From assembly GCA_001972305.1 (NCBI GenBank), contig BDDD01000263.1, positions 31,597-95,596 on the forward strand: a DNA stretch of 64,000 nucleotides. Reading direction: 5' to 3'. Shown here piece by piece: positions 11,677-23,169 of this stretch; the stretch's first letter is position 1; the number at the start of each line of letters is the position of its first letter. Below the pieces are notes generated by a model that saw only the letters and a program-made list of their open reading frames with translations, was not told the origin of the DNA and did not search any database. Made by a program: the position numbers and the translations under genes. This DNA is from Cephalotus follicularis. Taxonomy: Eukaryota > Streptophyta > Magnoliopsida > Oxalidales > Cephalotaceae.

Positions 11677-12687
11677 GAACGGCACAGAACAAGTGTATGT
11701 GCATGTATGTGAGACAGAGTTGTGGCATTGCATGATGGACAGGTGTTAGGCGAAGTCACTAACTGCCATAGCATGCAAAAAGGAGTGCCTTGCATGTGCT
11801 CTGTAGAGCTACAACCTGCAAGACAGAAATGGGAAGAAGAGAAAGATGAGAAAGAAATGGACATGTGAGAGAGAGAAGGAGGAAATGTTGAAGGGAAGTA
11901 ATGACACGAACTGAGCCTTATATCAGCTGTACATGAGCTGACCGAGTGCAAGAAAACACTGGGGATAGAGGAGAGCTTGCTGGAGAATTGTTGGAGCTTG
12001 CATGTTGAAGGATTAGAGGTCAAAGAAGGAGTTGAAGCCTTGATTCCTGGTAAGCTTCTAATTTGGGATTATGGTTGAAGTTGTAGGCTAACAGTAGTAC
12101 ATACGGTTTACATGTATACTATCCATAATGTCAATTTTAGAAATGGTAATGAAAGCGGTCAAGAATGTGAATGTGAAACTTAGGGAATTGTTGATAACTC
12201 TAATTCGAATTATAGTTGTTGTTATAGTTGTCAAAAGGTATATATATACATCTTCTGTCAACCCGATTAAGGTTAATGAGCCTGGAATTGAAATAGAATT
12301 GGCAAAGGGTTCAAAGAGAAGTTGTAAAAAGGTAATTTTGAGGCTTAATAAACTATTGATGAACTACTGTTGGAGTAGTAATTGGTATCTGGATAATTAG
12401 TTAAACTTACTAATCAAATCTCTGAACCTTCGAGCATGCATTGTATAGATCAATTCTGCTGAGATTGGAAGGTTAAGTTGGTGAAAGAGCTTTGGGAGCT
12501 CAAAGAGAAAAATCAATCCAAATTGATTTCGGGATAGCGTTTAAGGTAGTGGTAATGACATGTTTTTGAAGATATTATATGCATATCATGCATGGTTAAT
12601 TTTCTGTTTGATTTCATGTGTTGATTGGGTTAGTATTTGGACATTGAAATACATACCCTGCTACTACCTGCCAGTTTCTGGGCAAGG

Positions 12688-12799
12688 CAGTCGACTGTTC
12701 TTCATGGCAGTCGACCACTCAATATATCCAGTCAATTGTTAAGAGAAACAGTCGACTACTCAATCCAAACAGTCGACTGTTCTTGGGAACAACCGACTG
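12688..12799. repeat. CAGTCGACTG array B, six units, in LTR2
   Basis: Units start at 12688, 12708, 12729, 12749, 12770, 12790; spacing 20, 21, 20, 21, 20. Includes the CpG-decayed core CAGTCAATTG at 12729. Repeated in LTR3 at 20043-20154. Confidence 0.9.
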
Positions 12800-14104
12800 T
12801 CCTGGGATAAGATTCTGATATAGGTTCTGTTAGGAACTCAATTTGAATGTAATTAACCTGGCCACATATGGGATGACTATAACAGTCAATCCTGGCCTTA
12901 TATAATTACATTTCAGAAATTAAACGACGTATGCACTCCTGGTGAAAGTTGTGCAAGAATGACTATGGTATGCCTTGACCGTATTGAATCCTTGGAATTG
13001 CTACTGTCCTTCACTATTTTTGCTGCATATGCTACTGTTATAATTAGTATATACTGTTTTGGGTGTTCATTAACACTACTGTCCCTTATTTTTCAAATGA
13101 TTGAACCAACTAGTGCTTTAAGCACAAATATGAGTTCCTTATGGTTTTCAAAATGGAAATGTATAATGTCAAATGATTACTGTGTTTCCTCCAACGTGAG
13201 GTACTGTTACTGTACCGAATATCGTTTTCCTCCAAGGAGATGTACGATTACTGAATTTTTATATGTTTCAAAAGAAAACAACCCTATATTACAATTTAAA
13301 AACTTGTGTAATATTACTAAATTGATTGAATTGATTGTCTATGCTATTGCCGTTAGTCGAGTGATAGGAGACATCACTGGCTACGGAGGTAGTCCTATGT
13401 GACAGGAGTTGGCTAGAGAATCCACCCAAATTGTCTGCAATTGCAGAGGTTGATTGTTAAACTGCCCGCTAATGCCGGTAGTAACTGACCTGATTTATCA
13501 TCCTCGGAGTGAAGGGTGATAGATAGGTGGTGCACTGTTGGTGCTAGGAGTTAGCGACATGTGACACCCAAACCACTGTACTGATTGATTGTACCCTTGT
13601 GCGGTATTCTTGCATTGTACTGTCTATGGCCACTTGGCATGATTGCTTAAATATTGGAATATTAAGATGCTATTTTATATATATAATGTCATACATGTTG
13701 CATCTATAGATTCGATTATCATGCATTATCTTCCTACTTAGCCAAGTGAGGACAACGGGTAACCCCTACAATTTCAAATTAAGCAAAGACGTACGGGAGG
13801 TGCTATTGGAGCTTTTGGAGAGTTTCTATTCTGTTAAGGTTGTTACTCTTATGTTGTAATTAGTTTTGTAATGAACGATTCGCACTCCGTTGTTGTTGTT
13901 GTACTTTCCTTATGTATAAGGATATTATTGGATTGTATAAGCACGTAGTATGGGCTTCGTGCGGATGACTTTTATAATCCGGGTCATGGAATGCTTCCGC
14001 TTATATATTTGAATTGTTATTATTTATTGCTGGATTGTTTACTTATTCCTGATATTACCACATATGTTGTCTAAATGTAAGGGAATTAACTGGGTGTGAC
14101 AGCA

Positions 14105-14116
14105 TGGTATCAGAGC
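14105..14116 (+). other. Primer binding site, copy 2
   Basis: TGGTATCAGAGC after LTR2, identical to the first copy. Confidence 0.85.
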
Positions 14117-14204
14117 ATATTCCATATACGCTAGCTGGGATAAGTTTCTCGGAAATTAAGTGAATTGTTTCCTAATGATTATGTCATTCCATATAGGAAA
14201 CCGA

Positions 14205-15142
14205 ATGGACCTACGAAGAGGTAGAAGAGGAAGGCTTAGAGCCGACGAAGTAGTTAATGCACCGCCAGTGCACGAACATGATCCGCCAGCGAATGAAGGA
14301 GTAAATGTTCCTCCAGCGCATGATGAGAGGAGTAACTTTGACCGCATGGCTGACCTCTTTCAACAACAGATACAAGATAATGCGGTGGATTTGGCCTATC
14401 ATCAGGCTCCTGAAGCTTGTCATACTGGTGGATTTGGCCGAGATCTGGAGCGGTTCATGAGACAGAATCCTCCGACATTCAATAGTGAACTGAATGCTAT
14501 TGTGACCGAGCAATGGATTAGAGATTTGGAGAAAATATTTGCTGCCCTTGAATATACTGATGAGCAGAAACTCAACTTTGCTGTATACCGCTAATGGGGC
14601 GAGGCTACTTATTCGTGGGAAAGGACTGAAGCAAAGTGGGAATCCCATGGACTTGACAGGACTTGGGATAGATTTCAGTCTGAGATCCTTACCACTTATG
14701 TGCCACAGATAGAACGTGACCGGAGGGAGACCGAACTGATGGAGTTACATCAAGGGGACATGACGGTAGCTCAGTACCAGACTAGATTTGTGGAACTGGA
14801 AAGACATACACCTTATCTTGTGGAGGGTGAATCATGAATGATCCGAAGGTTTCTAAAAGGCCTTCGACCTGACATCAGATATAAACTGTTGGTGTTGCAG
14901 CTAACCTCTTTTGTAGACATTGCTGAGAGGGCAATGATTCTGGAAGCCGATGTGAATGAGAGAAGGGCGGAACGGACTTGTACTAATCAATCGAGGGCCG
15001 CACAGTCACAGGGGTAAGGGAGTAATAATCCAGCTAAGTCAACAAAGTCTGACAACAGAGGTCAAGGAGGTTCTCGACGTAGAAATTCACGATCAAGGAC
15101 TCCTAACCGAAGCGGTCAACAAATGCGGGTGGATGAACTTTT
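14205..15142 (+). pseudogene. Tekay-like gag, copy 2
   Basis: Equals the first gag shifted by 7,355 bp, including the same three stops (TAA 14592-14594, TGA 14835-14837, TAA 15015-15017) and the same frame change before the zinc knuckle. I found no difference from copy 1. Shared defects show that the duplication came after the decay. Confidence 0.92.
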
Positions 15143-18100
15143 TGTGGTCGTCAGAACCATGATGAGACTGAATGCTGGAAAAATATGGGGAAATGCTTGA
15201 GGTGTGGTTCACAAGAACATATGCTGAACAGTTGTCCTATGATGAGGGATCAAGCACGCGGCCAACAGGGAAGTGCTGGTGCAAGTGGTAGTGCTGCGGC
15301 TGCTCAACCGCGAAAGGATACCGGGAAGGGGACTGTGAAAGGTAGGGTCTACACCTTATCTAGAGATGATGTGCCAGAATCTACTACTGTTGTGGGAGGT
15401 ACTATTTATATATCTGGCATACTAGCTCATGTATTGATTGACCCTGGTGTGACACATTCATTCATTGCATCCGAATTTACTTGCAATTTGCATGGTATTA
15501 CTTCTTGATTGCCTTATGTACTGGAGGTGAGTACTCCTGCGGGTACTTGTCTTCTATCTGACACTATAATGAAAGATTGTGAGATCATGGTAGCTGGGAT
15601 TCAGTTATCTGCTGACTTGATAGTGTTACCTATCCGGGATTTTGATGTAATCTTGGGGATGGACTGGCTATATACTTATCATGCTTGTGTTGATTGCTAT
15701 AACAAGATGATGACTTTTTACCTTCAAGATGGGACTAAGTGCATGTTTATCGGGGAGAAGAATGTTTCTGCTCCTATCATTTCGTATACCCGAGCACAGA
15801 AGTATCTCAAGCAAGGATGTGAAGGCTATTTGGCGTATGTGATTGATCATACGAAAGGTACGCCTAGTATTGAACAAGTGCCTGTTGTATGTGAATTTCC
15901 TGATGTATTCCCAGATGAACTCACTTCGTTGCCACCTGAGAGAGATGTAGAGTTCAACATCGAACTATTGCCTGGGACAACTCCTATATCTAAAGCTCCG
16001 TATCGAATGGCTCCTGCCGAACTGAAGGAGTTGAAGACTTAATTACAGGATTACCTTGATAAGGGCTTTATCAGATCGAGTGTATCACCTTGGGGAGCAT
16101 CGGTTCTGTTTGTGAAAAAGAAGGATGGATCAATGCTACTATGCATCAATTACAGGCTGCTAAATCAGGTAACGGTGAAGAACAAGTATTCTCTGCCACA
16201 TATTGAGGAGTTGTTCGACCAATTGCAAGGCTCTACTGTATTCTCCAAACTTGACCTAAGAACAGGTTATCATCAGTTGAGGATCAGAGAAGGTGATGTG
16301 GAGAAGACCGCATTTCAAACCAGATATGGGCATTACGAATTTCTGATACTGCCGTTTGGTTTGACAAATGCTCATGAAGCCTTTATGTGTCTGATGAACA
16401 AAGTGTTCCAACCCTATCTTGACCAGTTTGTCGTTATATTCTTAGATGACATCCTGATTTATTCGAAGAGCATTGAGGAACACATGCAACACTTTAGAAT
16501 TGTATTGCAGACACTGCGAAAGGAACAACTATACGCAAAATTCAGCAAGTGCGAATTTTGGTTGGACCATATGACTTTCCTAGGTCACATAGTGTCAAGT
16601 GAAGGATTGTCGGTGGATCCTTCGAAGATAGAAAGTATTGTTGATTGGCCCCAACCATGGAATGTTACTGAGGTTCGTAGTTTCTTGGGATTGGCTGGCT
16701 ACTACCAAAGGTTCATCAAAGGGTTTTCGAAGCTTGCCACACCGTTGACACAGTTGACTGAGAAGAAGTCAAGTTTTGTATGGGATGATTCTTGTGAGGC
16801 AAGTTTCCAAGAGTTGAAGAGTCGGTTGATTTCGGCTGCAGTACTGGCATTACCGGAAGGTAATGATGGTTTCACTGTCTATACTGATGCTTCTGGGAAG
16901 GGATTGGGATGCGTTCTTATGCAACATGGTAGGGTGATTGCATACGGATTGAGGAAGTTAAAGCCGTACGAAGAAAATTATCCCCTCCACGATCTTGAGT
17001 TGGCAGCCATAGTGTTTGCTTTGAAGAAATGGAGGCACTACCTCTATGGTGCTCAATTGGAGATCTTTACTGACAACAAAAGTTTAAAGTATTTATTTTC
17101 CCAGAAGGATCTCAACATGAGACAGAGACGATGGGTGGAATTCTTTAATGACTACAACTGCAACATTCAATACCACCCCGGGAAAGCGAATGTAGTGGCA
17201 GATGCGCTGAGCCGCAAGGTTATAATTGTTGGAGCAATGGTTTCACAGTGGAAGCTATTGGAGGAATTTCAGAGATGGAATCCGTTCATGGTTTCCCATG
17301 GAGTTATTGTGGAAAATCTGAGAGTACAACAGGAACTTCTTGAGCGTATTCTGACTGCTCAGTACAGTGATTCTGAATTATGGAGTATTCGTGAGAACCT
17401 AGACATTGATTCTGAATTCTCCATTCATACTGATGGCATACTAAGGTTCCGAGGAAGGATACGTGTTCCAAATGACGGGAGCATCAAGGATGAACTACTG
17501 CAACAAGCTCACAAGTCCAAATACAGTGTTCACCCGGGAAGTTCCAAGATGTTGCACGACCTGAAAAGAGACTACTGGTGGGGTGGCATGAAAAGAGATA
17601 TTGCCGAATACGTAGCAAGATGTTTGACCTGTCAGAGAGTGAAGGCTGAACATCAGAAACCTGTGGGATTGCTGCAATCGCTACCAGTGGTTGAATGGAA
17701 TTGGGACCATGTGACCATGGACTTCGTGTCAGGATTACCGAGGTCACGGAATCAGCATGAAGCAATATGGGTAGTAGTGGAAAGACTCACCAAGTCTGCT
17801 CACTTTCTTCCGATGAACATGACGTATTCTATCGAGAAGCTTGCTCGATTGTATATCCGGGAGATAGTGAGATTGCATGGGCTGCCGATCAGTATTGTTT
17901 GTGACCGAGATGCTAGATTTACTTCAAGGTTTTGGAAGAAGTTCCAAGAAGCTATGGGAACAACCTTGAACTTCAGCACTGCATTTCACCCACAGACTGA
18001 CGGACAGTCCGAGCGTACTATTCAGACTCTGGAGGATATGCTACAGGCTTGCATGATTGATTTCGCTGGGAGTTGGGAGGACCATCTGGCACTGATTGAG

Positions 18101-18760
18101 TTCTCCTACAACAACAGTTTTTGCACCAGCAATGGAATGGCTCCCTATAGAGCCTTGTATGGCAGAAAATGCAGATCACCTATTTGCTGGGACGAGGTAG
18201 GTGAGAGACAAGTGTTGGGACCGAACTTGGTACAGGAGACTACTGATAAAGTAGGGCTAATCAAGAAGAGACTACTAGCTGCACAAAGTCGGCAGAAGAG
18301 TTACGCCGATAGCAAGAGAAGAAAGCTAGAGTTTGAGAAGGGGGATCATGTTTTCCTGAAGATCTCGCCTTCGAAAGGGATACACCGTTTTGGCCTCAAA
18401 GGGAAGTTGGCTCCAAGGTATATTAGACCTTACGAGATACTGGAAAGAGTGGGGGATGTAGCATACCAGATTGCACTACCGCTTAGATTATCAGATGTGC
18501 ATAACGTATTTCATGTTTCGATGTTACGGAAATATGTACCCGACCCATCTCATATTTTGAGCTACGACCCTGGATTCATTAGCCCTAGATTGACTTATGA
18601 GGAAAGGCCGACAAGGATAGTAGATCGGATGAAAAAGGTACTCAGGAACAAGACCATTCCTATGGTAAAAGTGCTGTGGCGTTTTCACGGAGTGGAGGAA
18701 GCTACGTGGGAGCATGAGGACGAAATGATGGAGACATTTCCTCACTTGTTCGAAATGTAA
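15143..18760 (+). pseudogene. Tekay-like pol with chromodomain tail, copy 2
   Basis: Equals copy 1 shifted by 7,355 bp: TGA 15506-15508, TAA 16040-16042, then an 882-codon open stretch 16112-18760 with RT (FLDD), RNase H, integrase (D, D, E all present) and chromodomain-like tail. The predicted protein of the open part is the same as in copy 1. Confidence 0.93.
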
Positions 18761-18801
18761 GGGCTAAATTCGAGGACGAATTTTCTTTAAGGAGGGGGGA
18801 A

Positions 18802-21456
18802 TGTAATAACCACAATTTCAATTAATGTATATAGCTCAATTTTTTTTATAAAATATACATTTTAATTGAGATTATTTGTCCAATTATCATAATAATTGTG
18901 ATTAGTGAATATTTGGGTTGGTTAGAAATACAAATTGGCAAACAAATTTAAGGAACCCTAAAATCAGCTCAAACATCCGACTGTCACAGGGTAATAGTCG
19001 ACTGACTGATGCGTGGTGTGACAGTCGACTGGAACGGCACAGAACAAGTGTATGTGCATGTATGTGAGACAGAGTTGTGGCATTGCATGATGGACAGGTG
19101 TTAGGCGAAGTCACTAACTGCCATAGCATGCAAAAAGGAGTGCCTTGCATGTGCTCTGTAGAGCTACAACCTGCAAGACAGAAATGGGAAGAAGAGAAAG
19201 ATGAGAAAGAAATGGACATGTGAGAGAGAGAAGGAGGAAATGTTGAAGGGAAGTAATGACACGAACTGAGCCTTATATCAGCTGTACATGAGCTGACCGA
19301 GTGCAAGAAAACACTGGGGATAGAGGAGAGCTTGCTGGAGAATTGTTGGAGCTTGCATGTTGAAGGATTAGAGGTCAAAGAAGGAGTTGAAGCCTTGATT
19401 CCTGGTAAGCTTCTAATTTGGGATTATGGTTGAAGTTGTAGGCTAACAGTAGTACATACGGTTTACATGTATACTATCCATAATGTCAATTTTAGAAATG
19501 GTAATGAAAGCGGTCAAGAATGTGAATGTGAAACTTAGGGAATTGTTGATAACTCTAATTCGAATTATAGTTGTTGTTATAGTTGTCAAAAGGTATATAT
19601 ATACATCTTCTGTCAACCCGATTAAGGTTAATGAGCCTGGAATTGAAATAGAATTGGCAAAGGGTTCAAAGAGAAGTTGTAAAAAGGTAATTTTGAGGCT
19701 TAATAAACTATTGATGAACTACTGTTGGAGTAGTAATTGGTATCTGGATAATTAGTTAAACTTACTAATCAAATCTCTGAACCTTCGAGCATGCATTGTA
19801 TAGATCAATTCTGCTGAGATTGGAAGGTTAAGTTGGTGAAAGAGCTTTGGGAGCTCAAAGAGAAAAATCAATCCAAATTGATTTCGGGATAGCGTTTAAG
19901 GTAGTGGTAATGACATGTTTTTGAAGATATTATATGCATATCATGCATGGTTAATTTTCTGTTTGATTTCATGTGTTGATTGGGTTAGTATTTGGACATT
20001 GAAATACATACCCTGCTACTACCTGCCAGTTTCTGGGCAAGGCAGTCGACTGTTCTTCATGGCAGTCGACCACTCAATATATCCAGTCAATTGTTAAGAG
20101 AAACAGTCGACTACTCAATCCAAACAGTCGACTGTTCTTGGGAACAACCGACTGTCCTGGGATAAGATTCTGATATAGGTTCTGTTAGGAACTCAATTTG
20201 AATGTAATTAACCTGGCCACATATGGGATGACTATAACAGTCAATCCTGGCCTTATATAATTACATTTCAGAAATTAAACGACGTATGCACTCCTGGTGA
20301 AAGTTGTGCAAGAATGACTATGGTATGCCTTGACCGTATTGAATCCTTGGAATTGCTACTGTCCTTCACTATTTTTGCTGCATATGCTACTGTTATAATT
20401 AGTATATACTGTTTTGGGTGTTCATTAACACTACTGTCCCTTATTTTTCAAATGATTGAACCAACTAGTGCTTTAAGCACAAATATGAGTTCCTTATGGT
20501 TTTCAAAATGGAAATGTATAATGTCAAATGATTACTGTGTTTCCTCCAACGTGAGGTACTGTTACTGTACTGAATATCGTTTTCCTCCTAGGAGATGTAC
20601 GATTACTGAATTGTTATATGTTTCAAAAGAAAACAACCCTATATTACATTTTAAAAACTTATGTAATATTACTGAATTGATTGAATTTATTGTCTATGTT
20701 ATTGCCATTAGTCGAGTGATAGGAGACATCACTGGCTACGGAGATGGTCCTATGTGCCAGGAGTTGGCTAGAGAATCCACCCAAACTGTCTGCAATTGCA
20801 AAGCTTGATTGTTAAACTTCCCGCTAATGCTGGTAGTAACTGACCTGATTTATCATCCTCGGAGTGAAGGGCGATAGATAGGTGGTGCACAGTTGGTGCT
20901 AGGAGTTAGCGACATGTGACACCCAAACCACTGTACTGATTGATTGTACCCTTGTGCGGTATTCTTGCATTGTACTGTCTATGGCCACTTGGCATGATTG
21001 CTTATATATTGGAATATTAAGATGCTATTTTATATATAAAATGTCATACATGTTGCATCTATAGATTCGATTATCATGCATTATCTTCCTACTTTGCCAA
21101 GTGAGGACAACGGCTAACCCCAACAATTTCAGATTAAGCGAAGACGTACGGGAGGTGTTATAGGAGCTTTTGGAGAGTTGCTATTCTGTTAAGGTTGTTA
21201 CTCTTATGTTGTAATTTGTTTTGTAATGAACGATTCGCACTCCGTTGTTGTTGTTGTACTTTCCTTATGTATAAGGATATTGTTGGATTGTATAAGCACG
21301 TAGTATGGGCTGCGTGCGGATGACTTTTATAATCCGGGTTATGGAATGCTTCCGCTTATATATTTGAATTGTTAATATTTATTGCTGGATTATTTACTTT
21401 TTCCTGATATCACCACATATGTTATCTAAATGTAAGGGAACTAACGGGGTGTGACA
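18802..21456 (+). repeat. Tekay-like LTR3 (3' LTR), 2,655 bp
   Basis: Starts TGTAATAACC after a polypurine tract and ends GGGTGTGACA. Its 5' part matches LTR2. Its 3' part diverges from both LTR1 and LTR2 by scattered substitutions. It carries the same two palindrome arrays as LTR2. No primer binding site follows; minus-strand copia sequence starts at 21457. Confidence 0.95.
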
Positions 21457-21655
21457 ATTACATATAGCCGGTTTTGCCATTGTGATTATATATGCATGGT
21501 TGAACATAACTGGAACTTAGAATGTGGGATAAGAGTGCAAAGTACATACATGTAGCAAACCATAGGCTTTCATGGATCATTTCAATTAAGGAATATATCA
21601 AATATGTACACCCATTTAGTCCCTTCATGGCTTGCAGGGACACCCAAATCCAACA
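21457..21655 (-). repeat. Copia element B, start of 3' LTR (truncated)
   Basis: Read on the minus strand, the LTR begins TGTTGGATTTGGGTGTCCC just after the tract CCAAGTGGGAGAT. Only about 200 bp remains before the gypsy LTR3 boundary at 21456/21457. The rest of this LTR is not seen on the other side of the gypsy tandem. Confidence 0.7.
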
Positions 21656-23169
21656 ATCTCCCACTTGGCCCTACAACCATGAAGACCTTACAGCCTGAGC
21701 ATATCGTACATATGACTCTCTAAAGTACTAAATAGCTAATGGCATTTGTCTGTGGGTCTGCTAAGTTTGCTACCTTCGCAAATCTCTCAATTGGTTCCAT
21801 TTCTTTGCATTATGATCTCCATGATGATATGATCTAGTTGATCAAGTGATACCGTCGCTGTTTAAAATGATGGAGCGGTACTGAGACCGCAGTTTTTGGG
21901 TTAGTGCAAAGGCCTCCATCATCATCACAGTCGCCATAACTGGATTAAGATTGTGTTGGAACCACTAGAAGTTCACCAATGAACTTTCGCATCCAAAACA
22001 GCTACTTTAATGCGGTATACTAGGTCATGACATACTCAAATTGCATCATGGAGTTTTCAGCATCCTTTTGCTTCAATCTCTTGCATCACTTAAAGCGCCT
22101 CCGTTCAGGATATTAAAAATATCCTTAAACGGTTTCGTGATCATCCAAATCACTTTAAAACTATAGAGTTCCCATAACCCTTAAGTTTTAAATTTTCACT
22201 GTATTCTCCATATGTCAAGTAAGGATCCTGAGCTCTTCTCAGTTTTACCATTATCCCTATTGACAATTTCTAGTGCCATTCACTGAAATTAGGACCGAAA
22301 ATCGACTAGCCACTCTGTCTGTCATGTTTGACATCAGGCCTAGTACAAGGTATGACATACATGATGGAATCCACAGACCATGCTTATGGTTTCCTGTTCA
22401 TGCGTGTCCTCTCCTCAATGTCCCCAAAGACATCCTCTCGGAGAGAAGAATTCCATGGCCAATTGGTAGTAGGCCATATGAATGGAATCCTTTCTGCCAT
22501 ACCATACTAGTTCACTGCTGATGTACTGGCTTTGGAAAAGCCCAAGCAATTTACTCGATCTACTCTTTAGATATTCATACTCTAAAACGTAGAAAGCCTC
22601 TCCCAAATCCTTGATAGAGAAATTCTTGGTTTATTGTACTTACATGAACTGTACCATGGTAATGTACTTTAACCAAGACAATGATATTTGGGTTATCATA
22701 TATCAATTAGACATAAGGCACATTTATACCAAAAGATGTTTCAGCTATGGGATGTTAGCTTAAGGTCAACCATAGACCTTTATAGCTTGCATTATCCAAA
22801 TGGACTAAAGCATTTGCGATTTGCTAGAAAATATAGTCAACCTCTCGTTTCATTCTATACCCTTTCAGTGTTAATTGTGCTTTAATGGTTTCCACTTTTT
22901 CCATTTACGCCTATCCTATCCTTGAAGATATTTATATACATCCAATGGGCACCCGGCCCTTTGGAAGTATTTACCGAGTACCGCACCTGGTTGGCGTATA
23001 TGGTGTCCATTTCGGGTATCATGGCCCCATGACATGCCCTGGAATCAGTGTCCCTCACAATTTCTTGTAGCTGATAGGCTTGTCATCCCTTGCTGACATC
23101 AGTTTTGTCAATGCTGTCATCGAGAAAACCTATCTCTCAAGCGCTGTCAAAACGTTTGCCTATAATATA
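21656..23169 (-). pseudogene. Copia element B, RNase H and RT remnant
   Basis: Minus strand, heavily decayed. Near 22500-22600 it reads as the copia words SRSSKLLGL and SQYIS, followed by GYH/VCHTLY-like words that mark the RT-to-RNase H region. Near 21730-21760 it carries the end of RNase H (ANLADP-type word). Stops and shifts occur in all frames and part of RT appears deleted. The sequence is cut at 23169 by element A and resumes at 38603. Confidence 0.75.

Larger units (their letters stand above)
11447..14101 (+). repeat. Tekay-like LTR2, 2,655 bp, recombinant
   Basis: Starts TGTAATAACC after the polypurine tract and ends GGGTGTGACA before the second primer binding site. Every difference I found between LTR1 and LTR3 falls the same way: up to 13077 LTR2 carries the LTR3 base, from 13216 it carries the LTR1 base. 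The 138 bp between (13078-13215) is the same in all three, and must contain the crossover. Apparent reading frames at 11547-12023 (minus) and 12959-13402 (plus) are non-coding LTR. Confidence 0.95.
4622..21456 (+). mobile_element. Tandem Tekay-like Ty3/gypsy chromovirus: LTR-internal-LTR-internal-LTR
   Basis: Two internal regions alternate with three LTRs at a 7,355-bp period: LTR1 4622-6746 (5' truncated), LTR2 11447-14101, LTR3 18802-21456. Both internal copies carry the same nonsense codons and frameshift, so the second arose by duplication of an already broken element, not by new transposition. LTR2 follows LTR3 in its 5' part and LTR1 in its 3' part, as expected for unequal crossover between the two LTRs of one element. 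The base after LTR3 starts ATTAC, the candidate right target copy; the left one is lost with the start of LTR1. Lineage (Tekay/Del) is inferred from the gag words and the C-terminal chromodomain-like tail. Confidence 0.9.

Noticed and set aside
11547-12023. 158-codon minus-strand reading frame, repeated at 18902-19378
   Set aside because: Antisense to the LTR start and across palindrome array A; no recognisable protein.
21457-21461. Target duplication of the Tekay-like tandem (ATTAC)
   Set aside because: The left flank is lost with the start of LTR1, so no second copy can be compared.
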